This document shows positions 1 through 9,329 of a stretch of 64,000 nt of DNA, piece by piece. The stretch spans positions 5,456,001 to 5,520,000 of the forward strand of contig NZ_VFPG01000001.1 in NCBI RefSeq assembly GCF_006716565.1, written 5' to 3'. The stretch comes from Nocardia bhagyanarayanae. GTDB lineage: Bacteria; Actinomycetota; Actinomycetes; Mycobacteriales; Mycobacteriaceae. The position numbers were made by a program, and so were the translations under genes. The number at the start of each line of letters is the position of its first letter. Position 1 is the stretch's first letter. Under the pieces are notes generated by a model, which was not told the DNA's origin, searched no databases, and was given only the letters and a program-made list of their open reading frames with translations.

Positions 1-1314
1 TGGCACGACGACCGCGCGGCGGGCTCCGGCAAGCGGGTGGCGCACACCTACGTGGCGCTGATCCTGCTCGTCGAGGCGATGGTGCTCGTCTCCTTCCTGT
101 CGCTGGACATCCTGCTGTTCTACGTCTTCTTCGAGGCCATGCTCATCCCGATGTACTTCCTCATCGGCGGCTTCGGGCCCAAGACGGCGGATGTGCAGCT
201 GCGCCAGCAGCGTTCGCGGGCGGCGGTGAAGTTCCTGCTGTACAACCTGTTCGGCGGACTGATCATGCTGGCCGCGGTCATCGGTCTCTACGTGCTGACC
301 GCACGCGAGGGCATCGGCGCGGACGGTGCGGGCACCTTCGACTTCCGCACCGTGGTCGCCGCCGCCAATGCCGGCGAGCTCGGCGCGGGTCCGGCGGTGC
401 TCAACGCCCTGTTCCTCGGGTTCATGTTCGCCTTCGCCGTGAAGGCGCCGCTGTGGCCGCTGCACACCTGGCTGCCCGACGCGGCGGTCGCCGCGACACC
501 GTCCAGTGCCGTGCTGATGATGGCGGTGGTCGACAAGGTGGGCACCTTCGGCATGCTGCGCTACTGCCTGCTGCTGTTCCCCGACGCCTCGGGAACCTAT
601 GCGCCGCTGGTGATCACGCTCGCGGTGGTCGGCATCGTCTACGGTGCGCTGCTGGCGATCGGCCAGACCGACGTGATGCGGCTCATCGCCTACACCTCGA
701 TCTCGCACTTCGGCTTCATCATCCTCGGCATCTTCGCCATGACCAGTCAGGCGCAGACGGGCGCGACGCTTTACATGATCAACCACGGCGTCTCCACCGC
801 CGCGCTGTTCCTGATCGCCGGGTTCCTCGTCTCGCGGCGCGGCACCCGGGTCATCGCCGAGTACGGCGGGGTGCAGAAGGTGGCGCCGGTGCTGGCCGAG
901 ACGTTCCTCATCGCGGGTCTGGCCACGCTGTCGCTGCCCGGCCTCGCGCCGTTCGTCAGCGAATTCCTCGTATTGGTCGGCACTTTCAGCCGCTACCAGG
1001 TGGCCGCGATCATCGCGACCGCCGCGCTGGTGCTCGCCGCGATCTACGTGCTGTGGATGTACCAGCGGATGATGACGGGTCCGGTGCAGAAGGGCAACGA
1101 GAACCTCCACGATCTGGTACCCCGAGAAATGCTCGTCGTCGCACCGCTGATCGCGGCGCTGCTGTTCCTCGGCCTCTATCCGAAACCGGTGCTGGACTTC
1201 ATCGATCCCGCCGTCGGCCAGACACTGACCACCATCGGCCGCCACGATCCCGCGCCGACGGTTCCGGCGCCCGCAGCGGGCGCGGCGAACCTCCAGGAAG
1301 GAGGGCACAAGTGA
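1..1314 (+). CDS. nuoM: NADH-quinone oxidoreductase subunit M (NuoM), 5' end outside window
   Basis: Proton-pumping membrane subunit of respiratory complex I (NDH-1), an antiporter-like subunit coupling NADH oxidation to proton export. The frame is open from the first base, so only the C-terminal 437 residues are present. It is almost wholly transmembrane helices. The conserved lysine/histidine-rich antiporter segment is visible (VKAPLWPLHTWLPDA, then VDKVGTFGMLRY and DVMRLIAYTSISHFGFI). The stop overlaps the nuoN start by four bases (GTGA), as expected for translationally coupled genes at the end of a nuo operon. The real start lies upstream; the first in-window GTG at 37 is internal. Confidence 0.97.
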   Translation, partial: WHDDRAAGSGKRVAHTYVALILLVEAMVLVSFLSLDILLFYVFFEAMLIPMYFLIGGFGPKTADVQLRQQRSRAAVKFLLYNLFGGLIMLAAVIGLYVLTAREGIGADGAGTFDFRTVVAAANAGELGAGPAVLNALFLGFMFAFAVKAPLWPLHTWLPDAAVAATPSSAVLMMAVVDKVGTFGMLRYCLLLFPDASGTYAPLVITLAVVGIVYGALLAIGQTDVMRLIAYTSISHFGFIILGIFAMTSQAQTGATLYMINHGVSTAALFLIAGFLVSRRGTRVIAEYGGVQKVAPVLAETFLIAGLATLSLPGLAPFVSEFLVLVGTFSRYQVAAIIATAALVLAAIYVLWMYQRMMTGPVQKGNENLHDLVPREMLVVAPLIAALLFLGLYPKPVLDFIDPAVGQTLTTIGRHDPAPTVPAPAAGAANLQEGGHK

Positions 1315-2930
1315 GCACCCACTCGATCCCGCTCGCCGCGTCCGTGCCCGCGCCCAGCATCGAATACGGCGCGCTCGCACCGATGCTCATCGTGTTCGGC
1401 GTCGCGGTGGCCGCGGTGCTGGTGGAGGCGTTCGTCGCGCGGCGGTACCGCTACGGCACCCAGGTGTGGCTCAGCCTGATCGGTCTCGCGGCGGCGTTGG
1501 CGGCCGTCGTCCGGTTGGCGGGCACCGAGTCGACCGCGGTGGCCGGTGCCGTTGCGATCGACGGGGTGACTCTGTTCTTGCAGGGCACCATCCTGGTGGT
1601 CTCGATCCTCGGCGTGCTGTTCATCGCCGAACGCGGCGCGCAACCGCGCGCGCAGGCGCGATCCGGTCCGGGGACCTGGAGCCTGGCCGCGGCGACCGTC
1701 GGTCGCGGCGCGGACGCGTTCACCCCGCAGGCGTCGGCGGTCCCTGGCAGCGCGGACGAGCAGGCCGCGGTCCGCGCGGGCATCGCGACGACCGAGGTCT
1801 TCCCACTCACCCTTTTCGCGGTCGGCGGGCTGTTGCTCTTCCCCGCGTCGAACGATCTGCTGACGATGTTCGTCGCGCTGGAAGTGCTGTCGCTGCCGCT
1901 GTATCTACTGTGCGGGCTGGCGCGGCGCAAGCGACTGCTCTCCCAGGAGGCGGCGCTGAAATACTTCCTGCTGGGGGCTTTTTCGTCGGCGTTCTTCCTG
2001 TACGGCGTCGCGCTGCTGTACGGGCAGGCGGGCACGGTGCGGCTGGCCGGCATCGCCGACGCGATCGCCGCGCACCCGTCCGATGCGATGCTGGCGCTGC
2101 TCGGTGTGGCGATGCTGGCGGTCGGGCTGCTGTTCAAGATCGGCGCGGTGCCGTTCCAATCCTGGGTCCCCGACGTGTATCAGGGCGCGCCGACCCCGAT
2201 CACCGCGTTCATGGCGGCCGCCACCAAGATCGCCGCGGTCGGTGCCCTGTTGCGCATCCTGCAGGTCGCCGTGCCCGGCTTGCGGGACGACTGGCGGCCG
2301 GTGCTCGCCGCAGTCGCGATCGCGACGATGGTGGTCGGCGCAGTGCTCGCGGTGACCCAGACCGATGTGAAGCGCATGCTGGCATATTCGTCGGTGGCGC
2401 ACGCGGGCTTCATCATCACCGGTTTGGTCGCCGCCAACGACGCGGGTGTCGCGGCGGTGCTGTTCTATCTGGTCGCCTACGGGCTCGGCACGCTCGGCGC
2501 GTTCGCGGTGGTGAGCCTGGTCCGCGAGCCCAGCGGTGACGAGGCGACCGCGCTGGCGCAGTGGGCCGGGCTCGGCCGCCGCTCCCCTTGGCTGGCCGCG
2601 GTTTTCGCGCTGCTGCTGCTCTCCTTCGCCGGTCTGCCGCTCACCAGCGGGTTCGTCAGCAAGTTCGCCGTGTTCGAGGCGGCCGCTTCCGGTGATGCCG
2701 TGACGCTCGTCATCGTCGGCGTCATCTCGAGCGCCGTCGCGGCGTTCTTCTACATCCGCGTGATCGTGTTGATGTTCTTCACCGATCCCCCGACGGATGC
2801 CCCGGTGGTGGTCACGCCCGCGCTCACGCAGGCACTCGTCCTGCTGACCGCCGTGGCGACCCTGGTGCTCGGTGTGTTCCCCCAGCCGCTGCTGGATCTG
2901 GCCGAGCGAGCGTCGACCTTCGTGCGCTAG
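1311..2930 (+). CDS. nuoN: NADH-quinone oxidoreductase subunit N (NuoN)
   Basis: Third antiporter-like proton-pumping membrane subunit of complex I and normally the last gene of nuoA-N. The product is 539 residues, normal for the actinobacterial family, with about 14 hydrophobic helices. Conserved elements seen are LLFKIGAVPFQSWVPD, GAPTPITAFMAAATKIAA and TQTDVKRMLAYSSVAHAGF, which carry the lysines of the proton channel. The GTG start overlaps the nuoM stop (GTGA), so translation is probably coupled. A perfect 15-bp hairpin follows 14 bases after the stop, so the operon ends here. Confidence 0.97.
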   Translation: MSTHSIPLAASVPAPSIEYGALAPMLIVFGVAVAAVLVEAFVARRYRYGTQVWLSLIGLAAALAAVVRLAGTESTAVAGAVAIDGVTLFLQGTILVVSILGVLFIAERGAQPRAQARSGPGTWSLAAATVGRGADAFTPQASAVPGSADEQAAVRAGIATTEVFPLTLFAVGGLLLFPASNDLLTMFVALEVLSLPLYLLCGLARRKRLLSQEAALKYFLLGAFSSAFFLYGVALLYGQAGTVRLAGIADAIAAHPSDAMLALLGVAMLAVGLLFKIGAVPFQSWVPDVYQGAPTPITAFMAAATKIAAVGALLRILQVAVPGLRDDWRPVLAAVAIATMVVGAVLAVTQTDVKRMLAYSSVAHAGFIITGLVAANDAGVAAVLFYLVAYGLGTLGAFAVVSLVREPSGDEATALAQWAGLGRRSPWLAAVFALLLLSFAGLPLTSGFVSKFAVFEAAASGDAVTLVIVGVISSAVAAFFYIRVIVLMFFTDPPTDAPVVVTPALTQALVLLTAVATLVLGVFPQPLLDLAERASTFVR

Positions 2931-2944
2931 GTTGTCGAGCACAG

Positions 2945-2982
2945 GCGGTGGCCCCGACCGGAAACTCGGTCGGGGCCACCGC
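2945..2982. terminator. Bidirectional hairpin terminator between nuoN and the convergent lipoprotein gene
   Basis: A perfect 15-bp inverted repeat (GCGGTGGCCCCGACC at 2945-2959 and its complement at 2968-2982) with an 8-base loop, followed on the + strand by TTTCGC. It lies between the nuoN stop and the stop of the convergent lipoprotein gene, so it can serve both transcripts. Confidence 0.9.
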
Positions 2983-2989
2983 TTTCGCG

Positions 2990-4642
2990 CTACTTGTCGA
3001 GTTTCGCCCGGAACGGGCCGCCGACGCTGTTGAACAGCAGGTCGCCGTTCGGGAATGCCTCGATGATCGCGTACGCGCCGTTGCCGTAGTTCGACTGCCC
3101 GAAGATGGTGCGGTGCACGGTCTCTCCGTTCTTCCAGTCCAGACCGGTGACCTCCCAGCCGTCGGCCTTGCTGTAGCCGTTGACGAACACGACCCCGGCC
3201 TCGGTCGACACCGCGGGCACCATCGAGGTGGACACCACGTCACCGCGCTCCCACGCCGAGGTCCACTTGTCCGCGGCCGGATCCCATTCGAAGCGCTGCA
3301 TGCCGTGCGGCGGTTCGTCGACCGGACCGTTGGCCAGCACGTCGACCAACCGATCCGGGTTGCCGCCCGCGCCGATGTTCTGCACGACGAACGCACCGTA
3401 CTCGTGCACGACCACGGACTGCTCGCTCTGGATGAACTCCGGCTTCGGGTCCGGCAGGCCGGCGGTCACCTCGATCTGGTCGGCGATGCGGTTGGACTTG
3501 GTCCCTGTCTTGGGCTGGAAGCCCTGGGGGATCTCGTTGCGCCAGAACGCGACCAGCTTCATGTGGTCGGCGCCGTCGGTGATCACCACGAGTTCGTCGG
3601 AGCCCTCGCCGAAGCCCATGAGAGTGGGCGTCGATCCGGTGCCGATGCCGAGCTTGACCGCGGGTGGCTGGCGGCCGAAGTCGTAGGGCGCGGACCAGGC
3701 GCCGTCGGCTTCCTCGGTGGACAGCTTGGAGCCGGTCCACACGACCTTGCGCATGATCTTGTCGGAGGCGACGTAGATGCCGCCCTTCTCGTCGACGGCG
3801 ATCGAATTGGAGATGGTCTCGTCGTCGCCGAAGCGGATCTGCTGCGGTTGTCCCGACAGTTCGCGGTCGACGGCGATGAGACCGCGCGAGGAGACGACGA
3901 TGAGGTGACCGTCGTAGGTCATGTTCACGCCGACGATGCTCTCGGGGATGCCGAGCGAGGTGCCGCCCGCGCCGAGCAGCGGTTCGAAGTCGAAGCTCTT
4001 GACGATCTGGATGCCCTCTTCGGGCTTGTCGTTGTTCTTCAAGCCGAAGACGACGAGTTCGGAGTTCTGGGTGGTGTAGTAGACGCGATTGTCCTTGTCC
4101 ACCAAGCCGTACACGCCGTTGGCGATGCGCTGCCAGGTCGCCCCGCCCCAGTCGTCGCGGATGGCGTTCTGGATCTGGGCGGTGTCGGTGAACGTCTGGC
4201 CGAGCACCTCGTCCAGCGCGTGCGGCGGGATGGGTTGCACGCCGGGGGCGTCCATCGACGCGACCTCACGGAACCCGCGGTCCGAGACATCCACGTACCG
4301 CACGCCGGAGCTCGACGAGATCCACATGTACTTCTCCGACGGCGAGGCCAGCGTGATGATGTTGACCGGGCCGGTGGCCACACGCGGCATCTGTTGCGGG
4401 TCGACCCGGAACGTGCCGCGCGGCACCGGATCGGCGAAGCTGTCGGACTGGCCGGGGTCGAGGTGGGTGACGGCGTATTTCTCGGCGGCCAGGTACGGGT
4501 TCTTCGCCGGACCGTGCCCCGTGCTGCTCACAGCCGGGCTGGGATCGGACGAGTTCGACCTATCGTCGCCGCAGCCGGGTACCGCGCAGGCGAGTGCCGC
4601 GGCCAGGACCGCGATACCGAGGGAAGATCGATACTTGCGCAC
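2990..4642 (-). CDS. Predicted secreted lipoprotein, beta-propeller-like
   Basis: Not recognised as a named gene. The start is the GTG at 4642, preceded by AGGAG seven bases upstream; the open frame extends 33 codons further but without a better start. The 550-residue product begins with a basic stretch (RKYRSS), a hydrophobic run and a lipobox AVPGC, so it should be exported and lipidated on Cys. The mature part has repeated blade-like segments (YVDVSDRGFREV, VYGLVDKDNRVYY, GLIAVDREL, GGIYVASDKIM), suggesting a propeller of the PQQ/WD type. It is convergent with nuoN and shares its terminator. No enzymatic motif was seen; substrate unknown. Confidence 0.8.
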   Translation of the reverse strand: MRKYRSSLGIAVLAAALACAVPGCGDDRSNSSDPSPAVSSTGHGPAKNPYLAAEKYAVTHLDPGQSDSFADPVPRGTFRVDPQQMPRVATGPVNIITLASPSEKYMWISSSSGVRYVDVSDRGFREVASMDAPGVQPIPPHALDEVLGQTFTDTAQIQNAIRDDWGGATWQRIANGVYGLVDKDNRVYYTTQNSELVVFGLKNNDKPEEGIQIVKSFDFEPLLGAGGTSLGIPESIVGVNMTYDGHLIVVSSRGLIAVDRELSGQPQQIRFGDDETISNSIAVDEKGGIYVASDKIMRKVVWTGSKLSTEEADGAWSAPYDFGRQPPAVKLGIGTGSTPTLMGFGEGSDELVVITDGADHMKLVAFWRNEIPQGFQPKTGTKSNRIADQIEVTAGLPDPKPEFIQSEQSVVVHEYGAFVVQNIGAGGNPDRLVDVLANGPVDEPPHGMQRFEWDPAADKWTSAWERGDVVSTSMVPAVSTEAGVVFVNGYSKADGWEVTGLDWKNGETVHRTIFGQSNYGNGAYAIIEAFPNGDLLFNSVGGPFRAKLDK

Positions 4643-4814
4643 AGCAGTGCTCCTGTTCTCGCGACGGGTACTGCGTTCGATTTGGGGCTGACGAACGGAG
4701 CCGTCGAGCGGAACAGCGCCGACGGCGATCAGCGGAACCACACGAACTGAGACAAGACGCTTCGGCTTCGCGACGCTAACACGACGCGCGCCGCCACAAG
4801 ATCACTTTCCGCGC

Positions 4815-5552
4815 TCAGTGCAAGTAGGAGGCCCCGTTGACGTCCAGCACTGCGCCCGAGGTCCAGGTGGCTTCCGGAGAGGCGAGGTAGCGGACGGCCG
4901 CCGCGATCTCGACCGGCTCGGCGACGCGGCCGAAGGGGCTCTGGGCCTCGACCTCCGCAGTGACGCGGTGGGCCACGCGCTCGGTCGCGACGAATCCGGG
5001 GGCGACCGACGCGACGGCGATTCCGTGCGGCGCCAGCGACACCGCCAGCGACTGGCCCAGCGCCTGCACGGCCGCCTTGGTCGCGCCGTAGGCGGGATGA
5101 TCGGGTTCGCCGCGGGATGCACCGCGTGAGCCGATGTTGACGATGCGACCGGCGATGCCGCGCTCGATCATGTGGCGGGCGACGCAGTAGCTGACGTTCG
5201 CGGTGCCGAGCAGGTTCACGGAGACGGTCTGCTCCCAGATCCGCTGCCACTCGTCGTAGGCGGTGCTCGGCAGCGGGTGCGGCAGGTTCAGCGCGGCGTT
5301 GTTGACGAGGACCTCGACGGCGCCGAGCCCGTCGACGGCGGCGGCCACGATCGCTTCGGCCGCGGACGGCGAGCCGACGTCGCCGTGCACCAGCAGGTGA
5401 CCGGAGCCGGGCAGCCCGCGCAGCGTCTCCCCGGCGTCGGCCCGCCGCGACGCGTAGTGCACCGCCACCCGGTCGCCCTGTTCGGCGAACATGGTCGCGA
5501 TCGCCCGGCCTATCCCCCGCGACGCCCCCGTCACCAGCACCGCCCGGCTCAT
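4815..5552 (-). CDS. Short-chain dehydrogenase/reductase (SDR), FabG-like
   Basis: NAD(P)-dependent oxidoreductase of the classical SDR family, 245 residues, the usual length. The start at 5552 puts the cofactor motif TGASRGIG at residues 8-15. Further motifs are the NNAALN strand, the catalytic-region serine (NIGSRGASRG), YGATKAAV with the Tyr and Lys of the YxxxK pair, and a C-terminal GAVLDVNG segment. The upstream in-frame extension to 5750 is low-complexity and is not used. It stands alone on the minus strand, divergent from the ECF41 sigma factor gene. Substrate cannot be inferred. Confidence 0.9.
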   Translation of the reverse strand: MSRAVLVTGASRGIGRAIATMFAEQGDRVAVHYASRRADAGETLRGLPGSGHLLVHGDVGSPSAAEAIVAAAVDGLGAVEVLVNNAALNLPHPLPSTAYDEWQRIWEQTVSVNLLGTANVSYCVARHMIERGIAGRIVNIGSRGASRGEPDHPAYGATKAAVQALGQSLAVSLAPHGIAVASVAPGFVATERVAHRVTAEVEAQSPFGRVAEPVEIAAAVRYLASPEATWTSGAVLDVNGASYLH

Positions 5553-5817
5553 CCCTCGATCACCATGCTCCGAGCTTGCCATGTCGCGGCCACTGCCGTG
5601 TTGCACGCGGTGCCACAACGGATCTCGTCGCAACGGCCGCCCGCGATCCGCCGCGGCGACGGCCGCCGCACGCCCACCGGCGGACTGGGCGGCGCCCCTG
5701 ATCCGGGATGGCGACAGGGCGAGGCCGAATCCGCGCGGCAGAGGAGCCAACCGTGCCCGCCGAGGGCGGATCTACGCGACATGGGTGCGGGCGTGATGTA
5801 GGTCATTGCCGCTGGAG

Positions 5818-5844
5818 TGTCACAAAACGGTGGGGGTCGGCGTC
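5818..5844 (+). promoter_or_regulatory. ECF41-type promoter of the sigma factor gene
   Basis: TGTCACA (5818-5824), exactly 16 bases, then CGTC (5841-5844). This is an exact match to the TGTCACA-N16-CGTC signature described for autoregulated ECF41 promoters. It points at the sigma factor gene starting 42 bases downstream of the -10 element. No second copy was seen facing the SDR gene; the rest of the 5553-5886 intergenic region shows nothing else recognisable. Confidence 0.85.
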
Positions 5845-5886
5845 TGGTGGGTGACATAGTCGAGAGCGAAGAGACAGGAGCCACCC

Positions 5887-6801
5887 ATGGCCAGCACGTT
5901 GCCGCGGACCGAGGACGGCGGACCCGACGCCGCCACTGCGGCGTTCGTCGCCCACCGCAACCTGCTCTTCACCGTCGCCTACGAGATGCTCGGCTCGGCC
6001 GCCGACGCCGAGGACGTCCTGCAGGAGACCTGGCTGCGGTGGGTGGGCGTCGACTTGGCCGAGGTGCGGGATCGGCGTGCGTACCTCGTTCGGATCACCA
6101 CCCGTCAGGCGCTGATCCGGTTGCGTACGCTCGGCCGCCGCAAGGAGTCCTACGTCGGTCCGTGGCTGCCCGAGCCGCTGCTGACCTCGCCCGATGTGGC
6201 CGAGGATGTGGAGCTGGCCGACAGCGTCTCGATGGCGATGCTGTTGGTGCTCGAGACGCTCACGCCGACCGAGCGCGCTGTGTTCGTGCTGCGCGAGGTG
6301 TTCGACGTGGGGTACGACGAGATCGCCGAGGCCGTCGACAAGAGCCCGGCCGCGGTCCGCCAGATCGCCCATCGCGCGCGGGAACACGTCGCCGCGCGCA
6401 GGCCGCGCGGTGTCGTTTCGCCGGCCGAGACCCGCGATGCGCTCGAAGCGTTTCAGCGGGCGATCCAGACGGGCGATTTGCAGAGTCTGGTCGACATTCT
6501 CGCGCCGGACGTCGTTCTGCTGGGCGACGGTGGTGGCGTCGTGCAAGCCGTGCAGCGGCCCGTCGTCGGGGCGAACCGGGTCGCGCGATTGCTCGGCGTG
6601 GGCTTGGGTCGGGTCGACGCGGAGGTGTCGGTCGAGCAGGTGCAGGTCAACGGCTGGCCCGCGCTGCTCGTCCGGTTCGACGACGAGCTCGACAGTGTCG
6701 TCGCGGTACGGATCGACGACGGCTTGATCACCGGGCTCTACGTCGTGCGCAATCCCGCGAAGCTGTCGCATGTGCGGCGCGAGAACGCGGTGAGCCGGTG
6801 A
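5887..6801 (+). CDS. ECF41-family RNA polymerase sigma factor with SnoaL-like C-terminal domain
   Basis: Alternative sigma factor of the ECF41 (SigJ-like) group, 304 residues. Sigma region 2 lies at about residues 20-90 (AYEMLGSAADAEDVLQETW) and region 4 at about 115-165 (LTPTERAVFVLREVFDVGYDEIA). A fused SnoaL-like domain of about 120 residues follows in place of a separate anti-sigma factor. The family marks are present in slightly altered form: the linker YVGPWLPEPL, a DGGG motif at residue 214 and NPAKL at 289-293. In studied members the C-terminal domain both limits and assists activity. The ATG is preceded by CAGGAG. The exact self-type promoter upstream implies autoregulation. Confidence 0.93.
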   Translation: MASTLPRTEDGGPDAATAAFVAHRNLLFTVAYEMLGSAADAEDVLQETWLRWVGVDLAEVRDRRAYLVRITTRQALIRLRTLGRRKESYVGPWLPEPLLTSPDVAEDVELADSVSMAMLLVLETLTPTERAVFVLREVFDVGYDEIAEAVDKSPAAVRQIAHRAREHVAARRPRGVVSPAETRDALEAFQRAIQTGDLQSLVDILAPDVVLLGDGGGVVQAVQRPVVGANRVARLLGVGLGRVDAEVSVEQVQVNGWPALLVRFDDELDSVVAVRIDDGLITGLYVVRNPAKLSHVRRENAVSR

Positions 6802-6870
6802 GTCGCTGGGGGTCGTCGTCGAGAGCCGGGGCGTCGCCGACACATTCGCGCCGATAGCTCGACGGGTTGC

Positions 6871-7716
6871 CTAGTCGGCGGCCACCGGCAGCCCCCCGAG
6901 TCTCCGCAGCGCCCGCTCGGACGCGGAACCCGGTTCGGCGGCGAACAGGTCGAGCCCGCAGCACGACGGCGCGTCGGGCAGTGCGACGAGTTCGCGGTGC
7001 AGCGTGAGTTCTCCCGCGATCGGGTGGTGCAGCACGTACGTCCCCGACCGGAGCCGCGCGACGGAGTGCTCCGACCACATCCGCGCGAAATCCGTGCTGA
7101 GTTCACGCATCTGCTCGATGTGTGCCGCGAGATCGCGGTCGCCGCGGTGCCGTCCGAGCAGCACGCGCAGGTGCGCCACGTGCTCGCGTGCCGCTCGCGT
7201 CCACTCGGCGCGGTGCAGGTCGCGCAGGTAGGGCTCGGTGAACAGTAGGTGCGACAGCGTGCGGCGGTCGTCCGGCAGAGCGGGAAAGTCGCCGAACACC
7301 GCAACCGCGAGGTCGTTCCAGCCGACGATCTGGGTGTGCCTGCCGACCAGCAACGCCGGTGTCATCACGAACGACTTCAGCAGGTAGCGCAAGCCCGCGA
7401 GCGCGTCCGGCGCGGCCGTGTCCTCCGCACATGGCTCGGGGCGCCTGGCGATCCGGTGCAGGTAGGCCAATTCGTCGGTGTCCAGGCGCAGTGCCGTGCC
7501 GATCGCGTTCAACGCCTCGTTCGAGACACTCTCGCTTCTGCCCTGTTCCAGGCGCGTGTAGTGCGCGATGCTGACGCCAGCGACCCGCGCCAACTCCTCC
7601 CGCCGCAGACCGGCGACCCGGCGCACTCCCCCGTAGTCGCGCAGCCTGACGTCCTCCGGGCGCAGGCGCGCGCGGCGCGATTTGAGGAACTCGCTCAGCT
7701 CTGTCCGGTCGTCCAC
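6871..7716 (-). CDS. XRE/MmyB-like transcriptional regulator
   Basis: DNA-binding regulator of 281 residues. The N-terminal helix-turn-helix (about residues 30-85, VAGLRREELARVAGVS followed by YTRLEQGR) is joined to an MmyB-like ligand-binding domain (about 105-270, with VVGWND-type sequence and the YVLHHP segment). It is divergent from the NADP/F420-type reductase gene at 7873, a common pairing, so it probably represses that gene. The GTG start has no Shine-Dalgarno. Instead TAGCGT (minus strand, plus coordinates 7723-7728) lies six bases upstream, as in a leaderless mRNA. Confidence 0.92.
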   Translation of the reverse strand: MDDRTELSEFLKSRRARLRPEDVRLRDYGGVRRVAGLRREELARVAGVSIAHYTRLEQGRSESVSNEALNAIGTALRLDTDELAYLHRIARRPEPCAEDTAAPDALAGLRYLLKSFVMTPALLVGRHTQIVGWNDLAVAVFGDFPALPDDRRTLSHLLFTEPYLRDLHRAEWTRAAREHVAHLRVLLGRHRGDRDLAAHIEQMRELSTDFARMWSEHSVARLRSGTYVLHHPIAGELTLHRELVALPDAPSCCGLDLFAAEPGSASERALRRLGGLPVAAD

Positions 7717-7872
7717 GGGACAACGCTACGCCCGAGCGCGGCGGGTGATCACGCCGTGAGTACGCAAGATTCGGGCCTGGTGGGGTGATCGTGGCGGTTC
7801 CATGCTGTCAGACGAGCCAGGCGCCTCACGCCCTCGCCGGTTCCGGTATCCACACCAACGAATGGAGAAGCT

Positions 7873-8619
7873 GTGCCGCACACCCTCGGACTCATCGGCA
7901 GCGGAATGATCGGTTCTTCCGTTGCCCGGCTTGCCGTTTCGGCCGGAATCAAGGTCCTCTTGAGTAATTCACGAGAGCCCGAGACCCTCGCCGACCTGGT
8001 CGCCGAACTCGGCCCGCGCGCCCGAGCGGCCACCCCGGCGGAAGCGGCGCGTGCCGCGGATTTGGTCGTCGCCGCCATCCCCCTCACCGCCTTCGCACAT
8101 CTCCCCGCCGCCGCACTGTCCGGCAAAACGGTGCTGGACACGGCCAACTACTACCCCGAGCGCGACGGTCACCTGACCGAACTCGACACGGCCACACTGA
8201 CTTCCAGCGCCCTCCTCCAGCACCATCTTCCCGAAGCCCGCGTCGTCAAGGCATTCAACAACATCACGCCGCACCAACTGGTCTCCCTCGGCCGCCCCGC
8301 GAACGCACCGGACCGCAGCGCCCTACCCATCGCCGGCGACTACGCCGACGCCAAAACCGAAGCCACCCGGTTGCTGAACATCCTCGGTTACGACGCAGTG
8401 GACATCGGCCCCCTCGCCACCAGCTGGCGCAGCGAACCCAACACCCCGGCCTACATCGAGCCCTACCTCGGCGAGCGCCCCGCGATGAACCTCGAGGAGT
8501 TCTTCCGTTGGACGCAACAAACCCCCGGCGTCCCCGTCCCCGCAGCACGAATCGCCGAACTCGTCAGAACCGCGGTCCGCCAAAAGCCGGGCGAGGCCAA
8601 ACTCCCGAGCGCCGACTGA
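7873..8619 (+). CDS. NADPH-dependent F420 reductase-like oxidoreductase
   Basis: Rossmann-fold reductase of 248 residues with an N-terminal GLIGSGMIGS dinucleotide motif at residues 6-15. The family-typical run DTANYYPERDG and the VVKAFNNITPHQL segment are also present. It belongs to the NADP-oxidoreductase, coenzyme F420-dependent family (Fno-like), although in such isolated paralogues the true partner may be a different substrate. The GTG start is preceded by GGAGAAG. It is divergent from the XRE/MmyB-like regulator, which likely controls it. Confidence 0.88.
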   Translation: MPHTLGLIGSGMIGSSVARLAVSAGIKVLLSNSREPETLADLVAELGPRARAATPAEAARAADLVVAAIPLTAFAHLPAAALSGKTVLDTANYYPERDGHLTELDTATLTSSALLQHHLPEARVVKAFNNITPHQLVSLGRPANAPDRSALPIAGDYADAKTEATRLLNILGYDAVDIGPLATSWRSEPNTPAYIEPYLGERPAMNLEEFFRWTQQTPGVPVPAARIAELVRTAVRQKPGEAKLPSAD

Positions 8620-8736
8620 CGCGTAAGCACTGCGTGCACCTCTCGGGTCGAGGTCGGTCAGCCGGTCGTGAAAGGTCGCTTTCCAGCGCGGGGCATCGCG
8701 CGTAGGTAAATCGTCCGGCGTCGAGGCGGAAATCGG

Positions 8737-9000
8737 TCAGTCGATGGCGGGAGCGCCCGCGTCCGCTGCGGCCTCATCGACCGCGAGGAGCTCCGAACAG
8801 ACTCGTTCAACGGTCGTGTCCAAGCTCCACGTAGCCTGGATCCGCGTCTCGTTCACGAACGGCAATGGTTGCCAGCCGCGGTACCACGAGCGCATGTCCG
8901 CAACCGTGAACTCGGCTGACTGCGGCCGGTTCTCGTGGCGCCGCGCGGTTTCCTCGAATGTCAGATCCCAGGCGTAGAAGTGCGATCGGTACGCACGCCG
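8737..9000 (-). pseudogene. C-terminal remnant of a P-loop kinase-like protein
   Basis: The final 85 or so codons of a minus-strand frame read like a genuine protein tail, with FEETARRHENRPQS and FTVADMRSWYRG. The pattern is that of the lid and C-terminal part of AAA/zeta-type small kinases. No N-terminal Walker A part exists: upstream in the same frame the sequence is the out-of-frame shadow of the coaD-like fragment. This is an inactive 3' fragment abutting the coaD-like remnant, probably the product of a deletion or recombination. Confidence 0.55.
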
Positions 9001-9296
9001 TTGCCCTCGTAGTCGAAGTCGCCGTGGCGCAGCCCCTTCACGATCGCGGTGATCTCCTGTTCGCGCGCGAAGTCCACCAACAGCCCCGGCCAGGACGCCA
9101 CCCGCACGTTGCCGATGTAGGCAGTGACCTCGCGCAGCATCTCGATGCGCTCGTCGATGGTGAACATCGTCTTCTTGTTCGAGTTGACCATGACCGTGAC
9201 CACGAGCTCGTCGAACTGAGCTGCCGCCCGCTCGAATACGTTGATATGGCCATTGGTCACCGGGTCGAAAGACCCGGTGCACAGGGCTTTTGACAT
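8961..9296 (-). pseudogene. coaD: Truncated phosphopantetheine adenylyltransferase (CoaD) remnant
   Basis: The first 95 or so residues match CoaD: nucleotide-binding TGSFDPVTNGHI, FERAAAQFDELVV, MFTIDERIEMLRE and AIVKGLRHGDFDYE. An intact CoaD has about 160 residues. Here homology stops after DFDYE, runs into a few unrelated codons and ends at a stop, so the C-terminal half (including the ISSS-type motif region) is missing. No good ribosome-binding site precedes the ATG. A functional coaD must exist elsewhere because the enzyme is essential for coenzyme A synthesis. Confidence 0.75.
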
Positions 9297-9329
9297 GGTT
9301 ACAGAAGCTACACGGACGGCGTCGTGTCG

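Noticed and set aside
8961..9296. Functional CoaD
   Set aside because: Only about 95 of 160 residues are present and the C-terminal part needed for catalysis and hexamer packing is missing.
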